From: Pseudomonas viridiflava
Lineage (GTDB): Bacteria > Pseudomonadota > Gammaproteobacteria > Pseudomonadales > Pseudomonadaceae
Direction of reading: 5' to 3'
Length of the DNA stretch: 64,000 nt
Assembly: GCF_900583165.1 (NCBI RefSeq)
Contig: NZ_UTKY01000076.1
Span: 124,001 to 188,000 of the forward strand
Part shown: one piece after another, positions 8,289 to 17,330 of the stretch
Layout of the letters: each line of letters starts with the position of its first letter
How positions within the stretch are numbered: the stretch's first letter is position 1
Position numbers and translations under genes: made by a program
Notes under the pieces: generated by a model
What the model was told of the DNA's origin: nothing
Databases searched by the model: none
Seen by the model: only the letters and a program-made list of their open reading frames with translations

Positions 8289-10061
8289 TCAGATTCCTTG
8301 TTCGCTGAGCCACAGGTTCAGCGCCGCCAATTGCCACAACTTAGAGCCGCGCAGCGGGGTCAATTGGCCTTGCGGGTCAGTGAGCAGGCGATCAAGCATG
8401 GCGGGGTTGAACAGGCCGCGATCCTGGCTCGGGTCCAGTAGCAACTCGCGGACCCAATTCAAGGTATCGCCCTGCAAATGCTTGAGGCCCGGGACCGGGA
8501 AGTAGCCTTTTTTGCGGTCGATGACTTCGCTTGGGATCACGCGGCGCGCGGCCTCTTTCAGCACCTGCTTGCCGCCGTCGGGCAGTTTGAATTTGCCCGG
8601 TACGCGCGCCGACAATTCCACCAGGCGGTAATCCAGGAACGGCGTACGTGCTTCCAGGCCCCAGGCCATGGTCATGTTGTCAACGCGTTTGACGGGGTCG
8701 TCCACCAGCATCACGGTGCTGTCCAGGCGCAAGGCTTTATCCACCGGTGCGTCAGCGCCGGGCATCGCAAAATGCTCGCGTACAAAGTCACCTGCGGCGT
8801 CATTGGCAGTCAGCCATTTTGGCGCGACGGTGGCGGCATAGTCGTCGTAGCTGCGGTCGAAGAACGCATCACGGTATGCAGCATACGGATCGCTCGCACC
8901 GTCCACCTGCGGGTACCAGTGATAACCGGCGAACAATTCATCCGCCCCCTGGCCGCTTTGTACCACCTTGCAATGCTTGGCCACTTCCCGCGACAGCAGG
9001 TAGAAGGCGATGCAGTCATGGCTGACCATCGGCTCGCTCATGGCGCGGAACGCCGCCGGCAATTGCTCGATGATCTCGCTTTCGGCGATGCGTAGTTGAT
9101 GGTGATGGGTGCCGTAGTGCTTGGCGATCAGGTCGGAGTATTGGAACTCGTTGCCAGCCTCGCCGCCGGCATCTTCAAAACCGATGGAGAAGGTCGACAG
9201 GTCTTGCACACCGACCTCTCGCAGCAGGCCCACGAGCATGCTCGAATCGACGCCGCCGGAGAGCAACACGCCGACATCCACGGCGGCACGTTGGCGGATC
9301 GCTACGGCTTCGCGGGTGCTGTCGAGCACGCGCTCGGTCCAATCTTCCAGGGTCAGGTTTTTCTCGTCCTCGTGTGGGCCGTAGGGCAGGGTCCACCAGG
9401 TTTTTTGCTCGGTCTTGCCGCTGGCGTCGATGCGCATCCAGCTGGCCGGCGGCAGTTTTTCAATGCCTGCCAACAAGGTGCGGGGCGCAGGCACCACGGC
9501 GTGGAAGTTCAGGTAGTGGTTCAGGGCAACCGGATCGAGGATCGGGTTGATATCGCCGCCCTTGAGCAGCGCCGGCAACGCCGAGGCAAAGCGCAGGCGC
9601 TGGCCGGTACGCGAGAGGTACAGAGGCTTTACGCCGAGACGGTCGCGGGCAATGAACAGGCGCTGGGCATCGCGCTCCCAGATGGCAAACGCAAACATGC
9701 CATTGAGCTTGGGCAGCAGCGCTTCACCCCAGGCGTGATAGCCCTTGAGCAGCACTTCGGTGTCACCACCGGAATAGAAGGCGTAGCCCAGGGCTTCCAG
9801 CTCTTCTCTCAATTCCGGGAAGTTATAGATGGCGCCGTTAAAGGCCAGGCTCAGACCCAATTGTGCATCGACCATCGGTTGGGCCGAGCCGTCCGACAGG
9901 TCCATGATTTTAAGGCGCCGGTGGCCCAGGGCTATAGGCCCTTGGGCATGAAAACCCCAAGCGTCAGGGCCGCGAGGGGCCAAATGATGGGTGATGCGTT
10001 CAATGGCTGCCAGGTCGGCAGGTTGGGCATCAAAACGTAACTCGCCAGCTAATCCGCACAT
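8289..10061 (-). CDS. asnO: N-acetylglutaminylglutamine amidotransferase
   Basis: A 590-aa asparagine-synthase-type enzyme. The mature N-terminus MCGLAGELRF puts the glutaminase nucleophile at Cys2 after Met removal, which fixes the start at 10061 (an AAGGAA site precedes it). The glutamine amidotransferase domain fills about 1-210. The synthetase domain follows with the ATP-pyrophosphatase loop LLSGGVDSSML near residue 266 and GLEARTPFLD later. It amidates the C-terminus of the dipeptide to give NAGGN, a compatible solute made under osmotic stress. It is the first gene of the minus-strand operon. Confidence 0.95.
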   Translation of the reverse strand: MCGLAGELRFDAQPADLAAIERITHHLAPRGPDAWGFHAQGPIALGHRRLKIMDLSDGSAQPMVDAQLGLSLAFNGAIYNFPELREELEALGYAFYSGGDTEVLLKGYHAWGEALLPKLNGMFAFAIWERDAQRLFIARDRLGVKPLYLSRTGQRLRFASALPALLKGGDINPILDPVALNHYLNFHAVVPAPRTLLAGIEKLPPASWMRIDASGKTEQKTWWTLPYGPHEDEKNLTLEDWTERVLDSTREAVAIRQRAAVDVGVLLSGGVDSSMLVGLLREVGVQDLSTFSIGFEDAGGEAGNEFQYSDLIAKHYGTHHHQLRIAESEIIEQLPAAFRAMSEPMVSHDCIAFYLLSREVAKHCKVVQSGQGADELFAGYHWYPQVDGASDPYAAYRDAFFDRSYDDYAATVAPKWLTANDAAGDFVREHFAMPGADAPVDKALRLDSTVMLVDDPVKRVDNMTMAWGLEARTPFLDYRLVELSARVPGKFKLPDGGKQVLKEAARRVIPSEVIDRKKGYFPVPGLKHLQGDTLNWVRELLLDPSQDRGLFNPAMLDRLLTDPQGQLTPLRGSKLWQLAALNLWLSEQGI

Positions 10062-10373
10062 AAATTCCTTACCGGTTTTTCCGTTGGGGAGGGGTAAACA
10101 CTCAATACGCCCTGAGGGCGCGTACCCAGAAACTGACACGGGGCTTATGTGGGAGTTTTAGAACAATCCGTTATAAGGCACATAGCCTTGACCGATTTTG
10201 CGTGATTGCAGGCGTTACGGGGCCTGCCTGTAATGGGCGGTATATAGCGCCAGAATGCATGTGGATATTCGCCAGAACCGACCGTTGAAGGCGTTGATAT
10301 TCGAATGCGTTTTTCCGACGCTCACGCTTAGGGTTATCCATCAATTTTGCAGCTCGCCAAGGACGCTGAACGG
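10062..10373. other. Divergent intergenic region, NAGGN operon and NEL gene
   Basis: This holds the promoters for the minus-strand osmolyte operon and the plus-strand toxin-like gene. A short GC palindrome (GCCCTGAGGGC near 10110-10120) is present. I could not identify a specific osmotic-stress or sigma-factor site. Confidence 0.4.
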
Positions 10374-13300
10374 ATGATGGAAAAACGTGATTTAAGTGCA
10401 GTCGCTGATCAGGTGACTGACGATGAACTGCTGACCACACTGCTGGAGGCAACCGGGGATCTGGACAAAGCTCAGGTGCTGCGAAATACCCTGCCCGCAT
10501 GGTTAGCTCAAGCCCAGCCCGCCACGCTTGCAGCGCTTGAGCAGGCCCATCGCGACAGCGAGCTCCCGCGACGTCAAGTCAAGCGCCTGCTTGAAAAACT
10601 GCAGCCCTTGCACGCGTTCTGTGTCGAGCGCTTGCATACCTTTTTGCTGAGCAAGGGGGTGCAGGCGGTGGATGTGGAACATGACCAACTGGAACTCCCC
10701 AAGGTCAAGTACACAGGCATGATGCCGCCTATGACGGGGCCGTTGATCGAAACTATTACTTGGACGAAGCGGAGCCTGGTCACTGCAGCCATGCAGAATT
10801 TCGATGCTGCCAAGGCTGGCAGCGGTGGCCTTCCCGCGCGTGCCGTGATCCGCAGTGCCGCCACCGGTCACGTGGTGACGGAGCTCACCGTGGAACAGTT
10901 TGTCGGGTATTGCCGTGAGCTGGACGTGGGGCAAGCCTACCAGCGCCATCTACGTGAAGTGTTCAACTTGCCGGCTCCCCATGAGCAGCTTTTAGCCAAC
11001 TCGGGCTATAACCCGGCCGCCGTTCAAATCGGCCAATCGAAGCTCCTTGATATGCAGATCGACCTGCACATGGCGAGCGCCAGGCAGGATGTGAGTGCTG
11101 CTGCCGGGGAACGTTTGCTCAAGCTGATCAAGGCCGACCGTTCGGCCGAGCAACTGACGTTTCTGACTGCGCTGGAAAAGCCTTGGGTCTGGCAGGGCTT
11201 GAACATCGATGGCGCCTGCCTTTGGGGCGTGCTGGTGATAGGCGATGGGGACCCTGGTGAGTTCGGCAGCGGATCGTTACTGGTGTATATGCCCAACGAA
11301 CCGGTCAGACCCTGGTTTGAATATGAAGCTCTGGAGGACTTCGAGGTGTACCTGACCTTGAAGCTACAGGTTGCAAGCTATCGAAAAACCTTCGAAACCT
11401 ACCTGGATGAGCACGAGCGCTTGGGATTTTTCCAGCGTTTTGACCAGACCAGGCAACTCAAGAAGTTGGCGCCCATGGTCATCGCTGCCAACTTTTCATC
11501 GTTTTATTTCAACGCGTTCACGGGCAAGGCCCAGCGTGACGCTCTCGCATTGGCCGTGCCGACGGCGCAGGTTGACGAAGAGGCCGATCAGGCACGCTGG
11601 CAGGCGTACCTGGAGGCCGGGCTGGACCTGTTGAACGTGGCCTCGTTCGTGGTACCCGTCCTGGGCCAACTGATGATGGGCGTAGCGGTGGGTCAACTGC
11701 TGGGGGAGGTCTTCGAAGGGGTTGAGGACTGGGCCCACCATGACGATGCCGAAGCCCTGCGGCACTTGATCAACATCGGCGAGAGCATCGCCGCGATGAT
11801 CGCCTTCGCGGCGGGAGGGCGCATCGTCGGAGCCCTCAAGAAGCGGGTCCTGTCCGCCGATTTTTTTGGCAACGTCGAAGCCATCACACGGGCCGACCTG
11901 CAACCACGGCTGTGGCGTCCGCGCCTTGCGCCGTACAGTCATGCGTTGCCCCCTGAACCTTGGGCGCCCAATAGCCTGGGCATCCATCAGGCCAAGGGCA
12001 AGTCGTGGGTGCGAATCGATGGCGCGGTCTATTGCGTTGAGTTCGATCCCGGTATTGGCCAATGGCGTATCCATCACCCCACGCGACCGAGCGCTTACCG
12101 TCCTGCGCTCAATCACAACCACCATGGGGGGTGGCAACACGCGTTCGAGCAGCCTGAACATTGGCACGACCTACGTTACAACTTGATCCGCATCGACCCC
12201 AAGGTTGAAGCCCTGAACCCGGCCGATGCCACCTCGATTGCAGCCATTACCGAATTGAATTTGCCCCATGCGCGACGGTTGGCGTTGGATCACCAGCCGC
12301 TGCCGCAGCGTTTCCAGGATTGCAGGGTGCGTGTTGAGCAGCATTACAAAGTCGAGCGCTTGATCGGTCAATTGGGGCGCGGGGAGGTGCCTGCGGCGGA
12401 CACGGCGCGCGTCCAGATGCTGGCGATTCCGCTGATGCCTGGCTGGCCCAAAGGGCGGTTTATCGAGGTGCTGGATGACGAGGAGTTCTTGCTGGAAAGT
12501 TACCCGAATGTCAGCCCCTTCGACTACGAAGACCTGAGCGTGCACATTACTCAGCAACAACTCCAGGAAGGGCAGGTCATGCAGACCATCCTGCAGGCGC
12601 TCACCGAGGAAGAGCGCACCGTCTTGCTGGGGGAGGCGGTCGCGCTGGATAAAGCCTCGCCGTTGCTCCAGCAACGATTGTTACCCACTCTTCAAACCCA
12701 TCAACAGGCACTGACGCAGAAGCTGTTTCTGGATCAGGAAGGCCTGTCACTCGGCGAATTGCATTCACTCAAGAACGCCCACCCCTCGCTGTCCAATCGC
12801 GTCGCCTCGCAACTGTTGGGCTCGGCCACCCATGATCAACGTGAGCGTCTGCGCAAGACTGGTCGAGTGCCACTCATGCTTGCCGAGCGTGCGCGTGGAG
12901 CGCTGGCTCGGATGGAAGAGGACCACGCATTGACCGGCCTGTACTTCCCTGAGCAGGCGTTGCCCGCGACCCGGCGCATTGCCTTGGGCGTGGCGCAACA
13001 GCTGTCGGGGTGGCCGCGCGAGCTGTCCCTGCAACTTCGTCAGCAAAGCGTGAACGGCGAGGTGCTCGCGCAAGTCGCAAGCCCCTCCGAGACGCTCAGG
13101 CGCACCGTGGTGCAGACGGCTGAAGGTTTCCAGCCGTTCGATGAAAGCAACCAGTCGCTGGCCGAACCTACCGGTGGAGCGCACGGCTTTTACCAGGCCA
13201 TGGTGCAGGTATTGCCCTTGGAGAACCGGCTTGGCATGGGGCTGATGGGAGACGCTGCGCCACAACGCTTACTCAGCCGCATACGGTTCAATAGCCAGGA

Positions 13301-15200
13301 TCAGCGGCGGCGCGTCAGGGCCTTCATGCACTCCGAAGTCAAGGACATCGAAGCTGAGCCTGTCGCGTGCGTCCAGGCGGCGCCGCCCGCGCTGCCGTCG
13401 AGTTCGCCCGCGTTGATGCGCAAGATGAGAACGCTGTATCCGCTGCTGGATGACACCCATCTTATGGAGCTGATCGAGGAGGCGGGGAGCGATCAGCTGT
13501 CCCGTTCCAAAGCTGTGCAAGGCTTGGAACAGCAATTGGACAGGTTGCACCGGGCCCTGAAAATCTGGCGCAAAGATCGCTCGGCCTTCAGGCGTCAAGA
13601 GGCGCCGCTCTGGGATTATCGGCTGACCCGGCAACAAGTGGCCCAGACCATCGAACAGAGCTGGAAGCAAATGACCTACCTCGTTGACTACAAGCGCAGG
13701 CGCGTGCCGGGACTCTCACTCGACGGCATGTTGCATGGCCCTTTGCCGACGTTGCCGGCCGAGTTGAACTTCGACCATGTGCAACTGCTGTCGCTGGGGC
13801 GAATGGCACTGGACGATTCTGTTGCTTACTTCCTCAAGCACTTCAAGAAGGTCAAGCACCTCGACCTATCAGGCAACGGAGTAACGCGGCTCCCCCAGGT
13901 ATTGTCCCAGATGTCACAGCTGGAATACCTGTGCCTGGCTGACAATGCGCTGCAGCTCAACGAGTACGCTCGGACGACACTGGCTGGGATGCGCAGCCTG
14001 CAGGTGCTGAACCTGAGCAACAACGCGTTGCTGAACGCGCCCGATGTCAGCCATATGTTCACGCTGCACGAGCTGATCGCTCGAAACTGCAGCCTCAAGG
14101 AATTCCCCAAGGGTCTTGCGTGCCTGCCGTATCTCGAAAACCTTGATCTGCGTGAGAACAACATTCGCGAGTTGCCTGAGTGGTTGTTCCAGATGCCAAG
14201 GGGCATTACGCAGACGGTCAATTTGCGCCATAACCCCTTGAACGCGAACAGCGAGAGGCGGCTGAGCGACTATCGCAAGGCCTACGGCATCGGCATGGGA
14301 TACCTGGAGGATGATTTGACTCGTCTGACCGAACAGCGCGCGCGCGAGCTCTGGCTGGCGGATGAGCGCGTGGCGCGGTTCAGCGAAAAAGACCTGAAGT
14401 GGTCGGGGTTGCGCGACGAGCCGGGTTGCGAGGGATTATTCAACTTGCTGGCACAGTTGGGCGGTACGGCCGACACACTTCATGTACGTGAGGACATGGA
14501 TCGACGTGTGTGGCGCGTTCTCGATGAGGTCGCCGCGGATAGCGAGTTGCGTGAGGAAGTGTTTCAGCGGGCTGCGTCAGGGTTGAATTGCGATGATGCG
14601 GCAGCAGTAAGTTTCAGCGAGCTTGAGGTGTTGGTGGAGGTTCATCACGCGACGCGGCTCGCCGAAACCGGGCAAGTGAACGCCACGCCGCTGTTGGACC
14701 TGGCACGGCGTCTGTTCCGGCTCAATCAGGTCAGGGAGCTGGCCGCCGACCATAGCCTTGAACATTCGACGACCGACCCACTGGAGGTTGAATTGGCGTA
14801 CCGGATCGGGCTAGCGGAACGATTTGACTTGCCCGGCCAGCCCAAACACATGCGGTTCGCCTCGCTCAGCGGCGTGACGCCGCAGGCGCTGAACGAGGCG
14901 GAAAACCGGGTCAAGGTTGCCGAACTGTCACCCAAACTGCTGAAGTACCTGGTGGAGTTGCGATTCTGGGTGAGTCACCTGAAGCGGACGAACCAAGCGC
15001 GCTTCGATAGCCTCTATCACCCGTTCAATGAGCGTTCCCAGACGCTGTTTGAGCAGCGCTTAACGCTGCGAGATGGGAGCTTCCACGAGCAAATGAACAC
15101 CATCGCAACTGAGCGGAGTCGGGTAGAAACCGCCGAGTTGGAGCGTTTGACCCATGACGCGATAAAACACCGCGACCTGGGCCTGTGTCAGATGTCCTAG
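10374..15200 (+). CDS. NEL-type E3 ubiquitin ligase toxin with LRR and dermonecrotic-type N-terminus
   Basis: A 1608-aa multidomain protein. The long N-terminal part (about 1-650) resembles the dermonecrotic-toxin-like DUF6543 region of Pseudomonas proteins and includes a hydrophobic stretch near 420-450. Leucine-rich repeats run about 1125-1285 (HLDLSGNGVTRLPQVL, VLNLSNNALLNAP, NLDLRENNIRELPEWL). The C-terminal 310 residues match the NEL (novel E3 ligase) domain of IpaH/SspH effectors, with the catalytic cysteine in GLNCDDAAAV at Cys1406. Such proteins transfer ubiquitin inside eukaryotic cells. The start ATG at 10374 has AAGGA 10 nt upstream. No secretion apparatus is in the window, so the export route is unknown. 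The stop codon overlaps that of mnmC. Confidence 0.88.
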   Translation: MMEKRDLSAVADQVTDDELLTTLLEATGDLDKAQVLRNTLPAWLAQAQPATLAALEQAHRDSELPRRQVKRLLEKLQPLHAFCVERLHTFLLSKGVQAVDVEHDQLELPKVKYTGMMPPMTGPLIETITWTKRSLVTAAMQNFDAAKAGSGGLPARAVIRSAATGHVVTELTVEQFVGYCRELDVGQAYQRHLREVFNLPAPHEQLLANSGYNPAAVQIGQSKLLDMQIDLHMASARQDVSAAAGERLLKLIKADRSAEQLTFLTALEKPWVWQGLNIDGACLWGVLVIGDGDPGEFGSGSLLVYMPNEPVRPWFEYEALEDFEVYLTLKLQVASYRKTFETYLDEHERLGFFQRFDQTRQLKKLAPMVIAANFSSFYFNAFTGKAQRDALALAVPTAQVDEEADQARWQAYLEAGLDLLNVASFVVPVLGQLMMGVAVGQLLGEVFEGVEDWAHHDDAEALRHLINIGESIAAMIAFAAGGRIVGALKKRVLSADFFGNVEAITRADLQPRLWRPRLAPYSHALPPEPWAPNSLGIHQAKGKSWVRIDGAVYCVEFDPGIGQWRIHHPTRPSAYRPALNHNHHGGWQHAFEQPEHWHDLRYNLIRIDPKVEALNPADATSIAAITELNLPHARRLALDHQPLPQRFQDCRVRVEQHYKVERLIGQLGRGEVPAADTARVQMLAIPLMPGWPKGRFIEVLDDEEFLLESYPNVSPFDYEDLSVHITQQQLQEGQVMQTILQALTEEERTVLLGEAVALDKASPLLQQRLLPTLQTHQQALTQKLFLDQEGLSLGELHSLKNAHPSLSNRVASQLLGSATHDQRERLRKTGRVPLMLAERARGALARMEEDHALTGLYFPEQALPATRRIALGVAQQLSGWPRELSLQLRQQSVNGEVLAQVASPSETLRRTVVQTAEGFQPFDESNQSLAEPTGGAHGFYQAMVQVLPLENRLGMGLMGDAAPQRLLSRIRFNSQDQRRRVRAFMHSEVKDIEAEPVACVQAAPPALPSSSPALMRKMRTLYPLLDDTHLMELIEEAGSDQLSRSKAVQGLEQQLDRLHRALKIWRKDRSAFRRQEAPLWDYRLTRQQVAQTIEQSWKQMTYLVDYKRRRVPGLSLDGMLHGPLPTLPAELNFDHVQLLSLGRMALDDSVAYFLKHFKKVKHLDLSGNGVTRLPQVLSQMSQLEYLCLADNALQLNEYARTTLAGMRSLQVLNLSNNALLNAPDVSHMFTLHELIARNCSLKEFPKGLACLPYLENLDLRENNIRELPEWLFQMPRGITQTVNLRHNPLNANSERRLSDYRKAYGIGMGYLEDDLTRLTEQRARELWLADERVARFSEKDLKWSGLRDEPGCEGLFNLLAQLGGTADTLHVREDMDRRVWRVLDEVAADSELREEVFQRAASGLNCDDAAAVSFSELEVLVEVHHATRLAETGQVNATPLLDLARRLFRLNQVRELAADHSLEHSTTDPLEVELAYRIGLAERFDLPGQPKHMRFASLSGVTPQALNEAENRVKVAELSPKLLKYLVELRFWVSHLKRTNQARFDSLYHPFNERSQTLFEQRLTLRDGSFHEQMNTIATERSRVETAELERLTHDAIKHRDLGLCQMS

Positions 15201-17176
15201 GCTTTGGCGGCATTGCTGCGGATCAACTCGCGCACCGCGAATCGATTGGGGTGGCAGGCGTGTGCCACAGTGCGGGGTACCGGCAGTGGCTCGCCCTCGA
15301 GCCAGGCGGCCAGCAATTCGGCAGACAAGGGGGCGGTAATCAGGCCGCGGGAGCCGTGGCCGCTGTTGACATACAAGCCCGTCAGCCAGGGGCAGGGCGT
15401 GTCCGGCACGCTGCGCGCATCCTTGCGTAGCGCGTCATAGGCCTGGGCGAACGCGGCACGGTCGACCAGCGGGCCAACAATCGGCAAGTAGTCCGGGCTG
15501 GTGCAGCGGAATGCGGCGCGACCTTGCAGGGTGGCAGGGTCGAGGGTATCGGCGTGCAAGCGTTCGGCCAGGTCTGCGGAAATCTCCTGGAGCATCGCGA
15601 GGTTGCCGGCGTGCTCGGCAGCGGTCGGTGTAAGGTCGTCGTTATTGAAATCAAAGCTGGCGCCCAAGGTGTGTTCGCCCAAGCGTGGTGGTGCGACATA
15701 ACCTTCGGCGCATACCACGGTCGTCAATGACTGGCTCCGTTGCGTTTGCGGCAGACGAGTGATTTGCCCACGGATACGCTTGAGGGGCAGGTCGGCAAAG
15801 CGCTGCACCTCGGTGGCGCCCGCCAGTACGACCACCGTTGCGCTGGCGAGCAGTCGCTCGCCGTCCCAAGCTTGCCAGTGATCATCGGCTTTGCGCAGAT
15901 CGAGGACGTGGTGATGTGTCAGTACGGTGATCCCGGGGTGGCTGGCTTGCCATTGGCACAGCGCGGGTGGATGCACCCAGCCACCTTCGGGGAAGAACAG
16001 CCCGCCGTGTTCAAGGGCGATCCCGGCCTTGATCTGGGCCTGGTCGCGGTCCAGCAGGTGCAGCAATTGGGGCGCAAAGGCCTCTGTGAGCTGTGCTTGG
16101 CGCTGGGCTTCCTTCGCGTCGAAAGCCAGTTGCAGTACGCCGCAACCGTCCCAGTCCACGCCTCGCTGCAGGTGCTCCAGCAGGCGCCGGGTGTGACCGA
16201 ACCCCGCCACGATCATCTGCGACAACGCCGTGCCGTGGGCCGATAGTTTGAGGTACAGCACGCCTTGTGGGTTACCTGACGCTTCCTGGGCGAGGCCGGT
16301 GTGGCGCTCCAACACACTGACCTGCCAACCCCGTGCTGCCAGGCTGGCCGCCGTTGCGCAGCCGGCCAGGCCACCCCCGATCACCAAGGCACGGCGCTCG
16401 CCCTCGGGCGCTGGAGGCCGGGCGAACCAGGGCTTCTCAACGGTCGGCTGCGGCGTATCTTCTGGCCAGCCGAGAAATTCCCCGCGCAGGATCTCCCACT
16501 TATGGCCGATGCCCGGCGTGCGCTTCATCTTGAACCCGGCGGCGTTGATCAGCCGCCTTACCCAACCGGTGCTGGTGAACGTGCTGATGGTCGAGCCTGG
16601 TGCCGCGAGCCGCGCCAGTTCGGCGAACAGTTCGGCTGTCCACATCTCAGGGTTTTTCGCCGGCGCAAAGCCGTCCAGGAACCAGGCGTCGATCTGTGCA
16701 TCGAGCTGGGGAAGTTGCTCCAACACGTCGCCGATCAGCAGGGTCAGGGTCACACGGCCATTGTCCAATATCAGGCGTTGGAAGCCTTGATGGATGGCGA
16801 TGTATTGCTGGAGCAGTTGTTCGGCGAACGCTGCCAGCTCGGGCCAGAGGGCGAGGGCACGTTGCAGGTCGGCGTGGCTTAGCGGGTATTTTTCGACGCT
16901 GACGAAATGCAACCGCGCACCCGCCACGGCGTGTTGTTCGAACAGCTGCCAGGCACACAGGAAATTCAAGCCGGTGCCAAAGCCGGTTTCGCCAATCACC
17001 AGGCGCCCACCCGCCGGCAGCGCTGCAAACCGTTCCTGCAAACGGTTCTGTTCGAGGAACACATAGCGGGTTTCTTCAAGGCCCGACTGGTCCGAGAAGT
17101 ACACGTCGTCGAACACTCGCGAGTGCGGGCGGCCTTGGTCATCCCAGTCGAGCTGGGCGTGGGTGATGGGGGTCAT
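15197..17176 (-). CDS. mnmC: Bifunctional tRNA mnm5s2U biosynthesis protein MnmC
   Basis: A 659-aa fusion that completes 5-methylaminomethyl-2-thiouridine at tRNA wobble position 34. The N-terminal MnmD methyltransferase part (about 1-240) has the SAM motif VIGETGFGTGLNFLC and DAWFLDGFAPAKNPEMW. The C-terminal MnmC oxidoreductase part (about 260-659) has the FAD motif ALVIGGGLAGCATAASLA and ends with NSGHGSRGL. The start at 17176 (MTPITHAQLDWDDQG) is chosen by family N-termini; an in-frame ATG at 17218 would add 14 residues, and neither has a strong ribosome site. Convergent with the NEL gene, sharing CTAG at the two stops. Confidence 0.95.
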   Translation of the reverse strand: MTPITHAQLDWDDQGRPHSRVFDDVYFSDQSGLEETRYVFLEQNRLQERFAALPAGGRLVIGETGFGTGLNFLCAWQLFEQHAVAGARLHFVSVEKYPLSHADLQRALALWPELAAFAEQLLQQYIAIHQGFQRLILDNGRVTLTLLIGDVLEQLPQLDAQIDAWFLDGFAPAKNPEMWTAELFAELARLAAPGSTISTFTSTGWVRRLINAAGFKMKRTPGIGHKWEILRGEFLGWPEDTPQPTVEKPWFARPPAPEGERRALVIGGGLAGCATAASLAARGWQVSVLERHTGLAQEASGNPQGVLYLKLSAHGTALSQMIVAGFGHTRRLLEHLQRGVDWDGCGVLQLAFDAKEAQRQAQLTEAFAPQLLHLLDRDQAQIKAGIALEHGGLFFPEGGWVHPPALCQWQASHPGITVLTHHHVLDLRKADDHWQAWDGERLLASATVVVLAGATEVQRFADLPLKRIRGQITRLPQTQRSQSLTTVVCAEGYVAPPRLGEHTLGASFDFNNDDLTPTAAEHAGNLAMLQEISADLAERLHADTLDPATLQGRAAFRCTSPDYLPIVGPLVDRAAFAQAYDALRKDARSVPDTPCPWLTGLYVNSGHGSRGLITAPLSAELLAAWLEGEPLPVPRTVAHACHPNRFAVRELIRSNAAKA

Positions 17177-17330
17177 GGGCGGCTCATAAGTTGAAGCAGG
17201 TAAAGACAAGGCGGCCATTCTAGCCGATCAATGGGCAATGAATTGACTCACGGCAAGCGCCGGTGGAATTTCCTCCCGCGTGTTGCTGCCCAATCCGCTA
17301 GTCTTGAGCCATCTTGAAACGGAGCTGCCC

